From the NCBI GenBank assembly GCA_948517135.1, contig CAORJJ010000092.1, positions 1 to 7,062 of the forward strand: 7,062 nucleotides of DNA, written 5' to 3'. The DNA comes from an uncultured Clostridia bacterium. Its GTDB lineage: Bacteria > Bacillota > Clostridia > TANB77 > CAG-508. Below the pieces are notes generated by a model, which had not been told where the DNA came from, made no database searches, and saw only the letters and a list, made by a program, of their open reading frames with translations. The number at the start of each line of letters is the position of its first letter. The first letter of the stretch is position 1. This document shows positions 1 to 7,062 of the stretch, piece after piece. A program made the position numbers and the translations under genes.

Positions 1-3000
1 AGCTACTAGATCCAGTATACCAGTTCCAGCCACCTCTTCCGATTAAATCTTCATTACTATATAAATCTGCTTCTAAAATATATGGTTCAAGCTTGAAGGT
101 TTTCGCTTCTTCTCTGTTTTTTGAATGCTCAATAGGATTTAAAATTTGAAGTAATTCTTCAGCTTTATCTCCAAATCCTAAAATACATTCTGCAATTAAC
201 ATCCAGCAACTACCATGAGTATATTGACCACCATTTTCACGAATTCCAGGTGGATATGATTTTATATATCCTGGATTTATAACAGATTTTTCAAAAGGAG
301 GATCAAATAGTTTTATAATCTTATTTTCTTTATCTACTAAATAGTTTTCGGCTTCTGCTATTGCTATAAATTTTTTATCATTATCTCCTATATCTGAAAT
401 AACAGACCAACTTTGAGAAATATTATCAATTCTACATTCATCTGAATTTATACTTCCAATTTCTTCTCCATTATCTGTTATAGCTCTTTTAAACCATCTA
501 CCATCCCATCCTTTTGTATTAACATTTCTTTTTAAAGTTTCTTTATATGAAGTGTATTTTTCTACTAAGTCTTTTCTTTCTTTTAATTTACATATTGGTA
601 TAAATCTATTTAATATATCATATAAAAACATTGCAAGCCATATACTTTGACCTTTTCCTTCACTACCAACATTACTAAATCCATCATTCCAATCACCAGT
701 TCCTATTTTAGGGAAAGGTTCTATTCCTCTTGTTATTGAATTTTCTATTGCTCTTATACAATGTTCAAAAATACTTTCTTTCTCACTACTCTCGTAGTAA
801 ATATTATATTTTTCATCTTCATTTTCGCCAAGTATATCACCTTTTAAATATTCAACTTTCTCATCTAAAATACTATAATCATTTTCAAAATTCACATATT
901 CAATAGTACTGTAAACAAGCCATAAATAATCGTCCGAAAACTTAGTTCTAATACCTTTTTTGGTATCATTATGCCACCAGTGTAAAACATCTCCCTCTAT
1001 AAATTGATGTCTTGCACAATTTAATATCTGTTCTTTTAAGAAATTACTATCAATAAATTTCATTCCAAGTGCATCTTGAAGTTGATCTCTAAAGCCATAT
1101 GCTCCACCAGATTGATAATATCCAGTTTTACCATATATTCTACTAGCTAGAGTTTGATAAACAAGCCATCCATTCATTATTATATCTAATGCAGGAAGTG
1201 GAGTTTTTATAGAAACACTTCCTAATAAATTATTCCATTTAGTTTTTGTATATTCTAGTTCATTTTCAATATTCTCAATTCTTCTATCTGTATTAAATTC
1301 ATATTTTTCTTTTACTTTTTCAATTTCATTATAATTATTTGCCTGTCCTATTATTATATTAAATTTCTTTTCTTCAAACTTTTTCAGTTTTATAATAAAT
1401 TCTATACCTACACATGAATTTTTTCCAAGCCCTGATGAATTGTTTAAATTTCTATACAAACTATCAGGATTTAAAATATCACCTTCTCCAAAAAAGTCAC
1501 TTTTATCTCCTGTAAAGCTATTAATTCTTATATCTGGCATTATATACATTATTTTATTTTTGAAACATTCTTCACTACTTAATACATTTTTTACAAATAA
1601 TATATTATCATTTTTCTCAAGTTTTAAATTTCCATTTGTAAATATTTCATCTTCACCTAATACTGTTTTTATATAAACAACAAATTTTAATTTTCTTTCC
1701 TCATTTATTAGATTTTTAATTTTAAATTTTAAAATTTTTAGACTTTCTTCAGATGGAACAAAAACTTCTAATTCTTGATTTAAGTTATCATTTGAATTCT
1801 TAAAATTTGAATATCCAAATCCATGTGTAATATAATAATAGTTTTTATTTGGAATAACTCCTGAGTTTAAAGTCCATACAGCTTTATTTTCTTCATCTTT
1901 CATATAGAAAATTTCAGAAGGTATATCTAAAACCCTATCATTATTCCATGCTGTTAATCTATTTAATCTACTATTTTTATTCCATGTATACCCTCCTAAA
2001 TTACTTGTAACAACAGTTCCAAAAAATTTATTTGCAAGTATATTACACCATACTGCTGGTAGTTTATTTTCTTCATTTGTATATATATAATATTCTTTTC
2101 CATCATTTGTAAATCCACCATAAGAATTATCATATAATAAATCTTGCTTTTTTAATGAATAAATTTCAAGATTCAAATTATTATTTCTATCTCTTCTGAT
2201 TTCTGAAACCTTATTTTCTTCTAATTCTTTTACATAAGTTTCAATATTTCCAATATTTGCATCTATTATAAATCTTGATTTGAATCTTATTGTAGTTAAA
2301 TCTTCTTTTTCAATTTCATCTTTATTTAAAATAAAAATGCCACCTTTAATATTTCTTAAATACTCTAACTGTTTATTAGAAATTACTTCATTAATACTTT
2401 CTCTTACAAATCTTTCATAAACATCTATCTCTTGATTTAAAATAACAATATCTATATATATTTTTTTTGCTCTATAATACTCATAGGCTGTAAGCACATC
2501 TTCAATTACATAAATATCTTCAACATTTTTTATTTCTACAAGTAATATTGGATTATCACCAGATATTCCATATTTCCATAAGCTATCAATTTCCGCATTA
2601 TCTATATCCAATACATTCTTTCCTAAATTTAATATATATTTTAAAAATCTAACATATATATCTATTTTGGAACCTTCTATTTGTAAATATTTACTTTCTT
2701 CTTCAACTCTTACTTTAGCAATATTTAGAATTCTTATTATTTCTTCTTCACTTTTTACATTTTCTAAATTTTCAATAGCTTCCTCTCTATTATTTGAAGC
2801 AGAAATTAATAAATTTATATTTGCAATCTCTTTAGGAGCAATTTTTATTGTTCTTTTCATGGCAATTATTGGTTCTGTAACTTGAGTTATTCTTTTTGAA
2901 AAACTTCTTTGATTTCTTACCATATATGATGACTCTAAATTTTCTCTTGATAAATATTTTTCTTTATCAATTTCATATTCAAAATCCACAATTTGTTCAG

Positions 3001-6000
3001 CTTCTGTGTATAAAGTTGTTGCTAAATACTTCTTATTTTTTAAACTTCTATCTCTTTTCTCAAATATTATATTTTCATTTGCCTCTTCTAATTTCATAAA
3101 CAATTTATTAAATGTTGGATGTGAATATTCGTCCATTTTTCTAGACATTGATGGTTCAAAATCAACAATTATTTCTAAAACTTCTTGACTACTTCCTAAA
3201 TTTTCTATTTCTAATCTTCTTATTTCTATTGGTTTATTAGGATCCAAACTAACAATTTCTTCAATTTTTAAGTTATTTTCACGTTTTAAAAACTTAGCCT
3301 TATCTGGTGCAAAAATAATTTTTGAATTTTCTTTAACATCTATTATTTTTTTAGATTTTACATTTTTTATATATGAATTAATTCTTTGTTTTATATCTGA
3401 TGTTTCTTTAAAATTATTTACCATTACATCTTCAAATTCACTTATACTATCTCCATAATCGTCAATTATAATTTTATATTTTTCATTTGAAATTACATTT
3501 AAGTTTCTCTCTATTTTATTTGCTTTTTCTATTACTCGCTCTGTATAACTATTACTAATTAAATTTTTATTCTTACCTATTTTTTCTTTCTTTTCTTTTG
3601 TTATAATCATTTTTATAGGCATTCTTTCTTGTAATAATATATCTACTGCTTCAATTTCTGGATTATTATTAAATCTAGTTTTTAAAATATTATTATTTAA
3701 GAAGTTATTAATAGATAATAATATTAGCCCCTGATGATGTGCCATATAAGTTTTTACAACTGCTTTTCCTTTATTTTTCACTCTACTTGGAGTATAGTCG
3801 ATTGCCTCATAGTATCCATATTTACCAGTTCCACCTTCTGATTCTAATAATTTTAAATTCCTTATTGCAAATTCTGGCTCATCTTCTAATGACAGAAATG
3901 TACTATATGGTGAAACAACAGTATCTTCATCTAGTCCTCTTTTAAGTCCAAGCCATGGTATACCAAATGCTTTATATTGATAATTATTATTTAAGTCTCT
4001 TAAATTAAATGCAGATTCCGAAATTCCCCATGGAACTCCTCTTCTTCTACAATATTCCATTTGACTCATTACTGCAAATTTACATGCTTCATCTAAAAGA
4101 CTTCCTTTATATCTTTTTAAATTAATATTTGGCATTAAATATTCAAATGCTGTTCCTGTCCATGAAACTAGTCCTTTATATCCATTTAAGCTTGTAAGTG
4201 TTCTGCTTAAATTATTCCAATGTTTTACAGGAACATCACCTTTAGCAATAGAAACTAAACTTGCTTGTCTTGCTTCTGATGCAAGAAAATCATAATATGA
4301 TTCTGATAATTTATTTTCTTCCAAATTATATCCAATAGATAGTAATTTTGTTCTTTCTGAATACAATTTTGAAAAGTCAGTATTTTCAATCAATTCAGAA
4401 ACTAAAGCAATTAGATTTTCTAAATCTGCTTTATTTTTATTTTCTTGTAAAAAGTTTTTAACTATATATAAATATCCTACAAAATTACCACTATCAACTG
4501 TTGATATATATCTTGGAATTAGTGGTACTAATGTATCTGTATTATACCAATTATATAAATGACCATTCCATTTACTTAAACCAGCAATTACACCTAAAAT
4601 TTTATTTAAGTATTCTATTGCCTTTTTGAAATTAATAAAATCTAGATCATATGCAGAAATAACTGCTAAAAGCTCTAATCCTATATTAGTAGAAGAAGTT
4701 CTATCTACAACTTTTTTATTTCTGTCTTCTTGATAATTATCTGGTATTAAATAATTATTTTTTTCATTAATAAAGTCTTCAAAAAAACTCCATGTATTTC
4801 TTGCCGCATCTAATACATATTTTCTATTCTTTTCTGTTACTTTTCTATCTTCTTTTTTATCTAAACTAATATACCAAGCCACAACAGGTGATATAATCCA
4901 AGTCACTCCTATTATTTTTAATATTATATTTGGAAAAAACAAGAATATAATACCAAATAGAATATTACATATCATTTCTTTAAAATGAGTATTTAGATCA
5001 TTCTTAGAATTTTTTTCACCATCTTCTGCTGTAACCCATTCTAAAAGTTTTTTACATTTTTTCATTCTGTATAAACTTCTAATTATACTATCTAGGTTTT
5101 TATACATTTCAAATGGTAAGAATAATATTTGTAAAATAATTCTTATTATACTTATTTTCAAACTATTTAGTTCATTTGAAAACTTCTTATATGCATATAC
5201 TGCACCTGTAATGTTGCTTTCTTTAAAAATAATATAATTTATAATATCAATCAAATACGGAGTTATACAACTTATTATCCCTAATACAAATAAATAAAAT
5301 AAACTTGAAAAATTAAAAATAGAAATAATTATTAAAGCAAAAGCTGTAATTTGTAAAACACTTCTTCTTAAATTATCATATATTTTAAATTTTGATATTT
5401 CATTTAGTCTATCGTTTTTTAGCCATTTAATTATTTGCCAGTCTCCTCTTGTCCATCTATGATTCCTCATAATATATGGTAAATATCTACTAGGGTATCC
5501 ATCTAAAAGCATTACATCAGTTATCAATCCACATCTTAAAAAATTTCCTTCTAATAAATCATGACTAAGAATTGTATTATCTGGAAACTCGCTTCTTAAA
5601 ATTGTATTATATAAATCTACATCATATATACCTTTTCCTGTAAAAATACCTTCTTCAAAATAATCCTGATATATATCTGAAATTGCATTAGTATAAAAAT
5701 CTACTCCACCTTTCATACTAAAAAGTTCAATAAATAAACTTTTTTGTGAAAGAGATAAATCCATACCTATTCTAGGTTGCATTATTCCATAGCCATCAAC
5801 TACTTTATCATTTTTCACTATTGGTATATTTAAAAGATGACTCATAGCTCCAATTAATTTTGAAGCAGTATTTAAGTTTAAATTTGTATCACTATCAAGA
5901 GTTATAATATATTTAATATTAGGTAATTTTTCCTTTTCTTTTTCAATAGTATTTTCTAGGAAATTATTTTCCCTTCTTCTTTTTATATATTTATTAAATG

Positions 6001-7062
6001 TTGTTAAAAGTCCTCTTTTTCTCTCCCAACCAATATATGCTTCTTCACAAGAATTCCAAATTCTTTCTCTATATAAAAAATGAAATTTACTAAATTTATC
6101 AGTTTTATACTTTTCATTTAATTTGTTACAATAATCAATTCCACATGACATTACTTCTTCATCAAAATCTTTTGTTTTACTATCTTCTTCTGAACAATCA
6201 CCTAAAAGAGCAAAATATAAATTTTCAGATTTATTTGCTAAATAATAAACTTCTAATTTTTTCAGCATCTCTATAACTTTTTCTTTTGACTTTAAAATAG
6301 TTGGAATAACAACAAATGTTGCTGCACTTTCAGGTATTCCTTTTTCAAAGTTCATTTTAGGAATTAATATTGGTTTTTTAAATTTTCCCATAAAGTAATT
6401 TTCAATTCTTAAATATATTTCTGATATTGGAACATAAGAAATTACACATATTGCAATTGCAATCCAATTATTCATAATATTTTCACGAACATAAAAATAT
6501 AAAACTATACAGAAATAAAGTGGTATCAAAATATTCATTGCAATATACATTCTAGCTTTTTGCCTATTATTTAACTTGTTATGTTTTTTTATTTCCAATG
6601 CTTCATCTAATTCCGCACATCCTTCTTTTATTAAATAGTAACCAACATGAGCTTTTTTTATATTTTCAATTCCAGTAGAATTCTCATATCTTTTACATAA
6701 TTCAATTACTTTTTCTGCAATATATACCTCAGAAATTTTTGTTTTCTTGGATTTCTTCTCAATAATACTTCTATAATAGCTCTTACTTTCTTCATCCATA
6801 TTATTATAAATTCCAGAAGGATCTAATTTTAAAAGTTCTTCAGAAGCATTCATATAACTAAATAATTCAGAAAAGTCAACTCTATTTATATCTTTAATAC
6901 TTGTTATACAATTTCCCATAGAAATCTTTATATTTGCTATATTAAAATGTTCTTTTTGAATTACTTCTGAAATTGTAAGTCCTACCTTCTGAATTTCTTT
7001 TTCTAATACATTTTGATATTTAACTGCATTCTTTCCATATTTTTTTAATTTATAAGATAAAT
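1..7062 (-). CDS. ndvB: Cyclic beta-1,2-glucan synthase (NdvB/ChvB/Cgs family), partial at both ends
   Basis: One open frame reads from 7060 down to 2 (2,353 codons) with no stop; residue numbers here count from 7060. The order is: soluble N-terminal region, membrane hairpin, GT84 glucosyltransferase (DSDT at 389-392, HD at 500-501, RNHRW at 532-536), membrane segments, glucoamylase-like cyclisation domain (WGISES near 1015, AHHQG at 1107-1111), and two beta-sandwich/GH94-like halves, of which the second carries FRDQLQD (1990-1996) and GDWNDG (2122-2127). This order is diagnostic of cyclic beta-1,2-glucan synthases, usually about 2,800 residues. In the family the enzyme makes cyclic beta-1,2-glucan from UDP-glucose at the cytoplasmic membrane. 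By comparison with Brucella Cgs (D624/D626, from memory) about 235 residues are missing at the N-terminus. The C-terminus stops at the conserved GRGGWxWYTGS motif, so perhaps 70-100 residues are missing there. Codon use is strongly AT-biased throughout. The family call is firm; activity is inferred from conserved motifs. Confidence 0.95.
2..2140 (-). other. GH94 phosphorylase domain with its beta-sandwich, C-terminus cut off
   Basis: Residues about 1641-2353 form the C-terminal GH94 part, related to cellobiose and chitobiose phosphorylases. It begins with an intact beta-sandwich signature (SYGGFTNDGKEY, G1648-G1649; then LGGYTW and NRLTAWNND). Catalytic-domain motifs follow: GYYQSGGAYGFRDQLQD (D1992 at 1085-1087); EGDVLHWWH (2022-2030); GTGDWNDGF with D2126 (683-685), probably the general acid; AISQSWSVISD-like SQSW; PPGIRENGGQYTHGSW (E2275, H2282); and LEPYILEADLYSN with GRGGWNWYTGS at the edge. 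In Brucella Cgs this domain phosphorolyses the growing beta-1,2-glucan and so fixes ring size. The final helices lie beyond position 1. Confidence 0.9.
2141..3502 (-). other. First beta-sandwich and GH94-like half, probably non-catalytic
   Basis: Residues about 1187-1640 correspond to the first of two GT36/GH94-type N-terminal beta-sandwich modules in the family. Recognisable pieces are IEIRRLEIENLG, the conserved SHPTFNKLF block (H1314, P1315) and, further on, LWKYGISGDNPILLV (W1495 at 2576-2578) followed by DIVILNQE, which match the helical linker segment of homologues. The Gly-rich and aromatic signature normally found near the start of this module (NAGGGYSRW-like) is replaced by DDYGDSISEFED at 1200-1211. 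No DWND or FRDQLQD motif is present in this half. The composition is very rich in Lys, Glu, Ile and Asn. A structural or glucan-binding role is the likeliest, but that is inference. Confidence 0.75.
3686..4837 (-). other. Cyclisation (glucoamylase-like, GH189-type) domain
   Basis: Residues about 742-1125 match the Pfam glycoamylase-type (alpha/alpha)6 domain found in the middle of cyclic glucan synthases. Visible conserved blocks: TNIGLELLAVISAYDL; PRYISTVDSGNFVGYL; LVSWTGTAFEYLMP; RRRGVPWGISESAFN; YKAFGIPWLGLKRGL followed by VVSPYSTFLSL; GKYGYYEAIDYTPSR; and KTYMAHHQGLILL. In the characterised Thermoanaerobacter italicus enzyme this domain performs the ring-closing transglycosylation and founded family GH189. 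Candidate catalytic or substrate-binding acids are E1015 in WGISES (4016-4018) and E1085 in GYYEAID (3806-3808); I cannot assign their exact roles without an alignment. All blocks are intact. Confidence 0.88.
4862..5359 (-). other. Second membrane region of the synthase
   Basis: Residues 568-733 contain hydrophobic stretches at about 568-584, 586-612, 636-652, 696-713 and 716-733. The first two form a hairpin straight after GT84 and the last two form a hairpin before the cyclisation domain. The middle stretch (636-652) has an Arg and a Gln and may be interfacial rather than spanning. With it excluded, the protein has six transmembrane segments, the number reported for Brucella Cgs, and the large catalytic domains all end up in the cytoplasm. 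The connecting sequence RSLYRMKK...LLEWVTAED (to about 680) is a family-conserved stretch; W675 is encoded at 5036-5038. Confidence 0.78.
5381..6331 (-). other. GT84 glucosyltransferase domain
   Basis: Residues about 244-560 form the processive beta-1,2-glucosyltransferase, which in the family uses UDP-glucose and elongates a glucan primed on the protein itself. Visible motifs in order: ATFVVIPT (strand 1 of a GT-A fold); GWERKRG before the nucleotide-binding loop; the D-x-D motif as DSDT at 389-392 (codons 5885-5896); GIFTGKGIYDVD; the second catalytic acidic site LSHDLLEG, with D501 at 5558-5560; and the R-x-x-R-W motif as RNHRW at 532-536 (5453-5467) followed by TRGDWQ. All catalytic signatures of the D, DxD, D, (Q/R)xxRW type are intact, so this domain should be active. 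Confidence 0.92.
6407..6550 (-). other. First membrane hairpin (two predicted transmembrane segments)
   Basis: Residues 171-192 (starting MYIAMNILIPLYF) and 199-218 (starting WIAIAICVISYVP) are two long uncharged hydrophobic stretches separated by a short polar turn with Arg, Glu and Asn. The position just before the GT84 domain is where family members have their first transmembrane pair. A hairpin this tight would put the N-terminal region and the GT84 domain on the same side of the membrane, expected to be cytoplasmic where UDP-glucose is available. Boundaries are judged by eye. Confidence 0.8.
6566..7060 (-). other. N-terminal soluble region of the cyclic glucan synthase
   Basis: These are residues 1-165 of the visible protein. 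They match the segment that precedes the first membrane hairpin in family members: SMGNCITSI (near residues 48-56) corresponds to the usual S-G-N-ITS-R motif, DPSGIYNNMD to the usual DP-G-Y--MD motif, and AHVGYYLI (137-144) is almost identical to the family consensus. The role of this region is poorly defined. In Brucella Cgs the N-terminal part is cytoplasmic. The true start codon lies beyond position 7062, so no start or ribosome binding site can be assigned. In-frame ATG codons here are internal, because homology continues up to the window edge. Confidence 0.8.

Noticed and set aside
1..20. TAG triplets on the minus strand near the window edge as a possible gene end
   Set aside because: They are out of frame; the coding frame reads YTGSSS here, and homologues continue for perhaps 70-100 residues beyond this motif.
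1440..1676. Plus-strand open frame of 78 codons
   Set aside because: It lies antisense to the conserved GH94 half of the large gene, its product is a low-complexity Phe/Ser/Ile-rich sequence as expected from reading AT-rich coding DNA backwards, and I saw no ribosome binding site or family motif.
2667..2885. Plus-strand open frame of 72 codons with membrane-like hydrophobicity
   Set aside because: The hydrophobicity is what the antisense of Lys/Glu/Asn-rich codons gives (Phe, Leu, Ile, Ser). The opposite strand encodes sequence matching the glucan synthase, so this is a shadow.
2896..3188. Two overlapping plus-strand open frames (2896-3099 and 3006-3188)
   Set aside because: They overlap each other in different frames and lie antisense to the first beta-sandwich, including the conserved SHPTFNKLF block. 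Neither shows a recognisable domain.
3739..3945. Plus-strand open frame of 68 codons
   Set aside because: It is antisense to the AHHQG and GYYEAID blocks of the cyclisation domain, whose conservation explains the sequence fully.
4775..4800. Possible frameshift at the seven-base homopolymer in the cyclisation domain
   Set aside because: Counting the run gives a continuous frame (NTWSFFEDF) that agrees with the family on both sides, so the frame is intact.
6058..6085. Possible frameshift at the A-rich run in the GT84 domain
   Set aside because: The frame reads through as FHFLYRERIWNSCEEA into GWERKRG, matching the family without a break.
1..7062. Promoters, terminators, riboswitches, tRNA genes or CRISPR repeats
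   Set aside because: Nothing was found outside the coding frame, which occupies the whole window. AT-rich hexamers resembling -10 boxes are everywhere and carry no weight in such DNA.

Overview
The whole window lies inside one very large gene on the minus strand. A single reading frame (codons from 7060 down to 2, 2,353 in all) runs through without a stop codon and leaves the window at both ends. I see no start codon I would trust, no stop, no intergenic gap, and no RNA gene, mobile element or CRISPR array. The product is recognisable by motif as a cyclic beta-1,2-glucan synthase of the NdvB/ChvB/Cgs family, a multidomain inner-membrane enzyme.

Layout in protein order, which is right to left in window coordinates: a soluble N-terminal region (7060-6566); a membrane hairpin (6550-6407); a GT84 glucosyltransferase domain with the DxD, HD and RxxRW motifs (6331-5381); a second group of membrane segments (5359-4862); a glucoamylase-like cyclisation domain of the GH189/GH144-related type (4837-3686); a first beta-sandwich plus a GH94-like half without the catalytic signature (3502-2141); and a second beta-sandwich with a GH94 phosphorylase domain carrying FRDQLQD and GDWNDG (2140-2). 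In characterised homologues the parts work in sequence. GT84 builds a protein-linked linear beta-1,2-glucan from UDP-glucose, the GH94 domain trims it by phosphorolysis to set chain length, and the middle domain closes the ring by transglycosylation.

The organism is probably a low-GC Firmicute, most likely of the Clostridia. The DNA is extremely AT-rich (I estimate about a quarter G+C), arginine is almost always AGA, and the protein is rich in Lys, Ile, Asn and Glu. Every tryptophan at a conserved position is TGG and no TGA occurs in frame, so the standard bacterial code fits and a Mycoplasma-type code is not needed. I cannot name a genus.

The most notable points are the near-complete set of catalytic motifs for a cyclic glucan synthase in a probable low-GC Gram-positive, and the loss of the Gly-rich signature in the first of the two beta-sandwich modules. 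I see no new system beyond this one enzyme.
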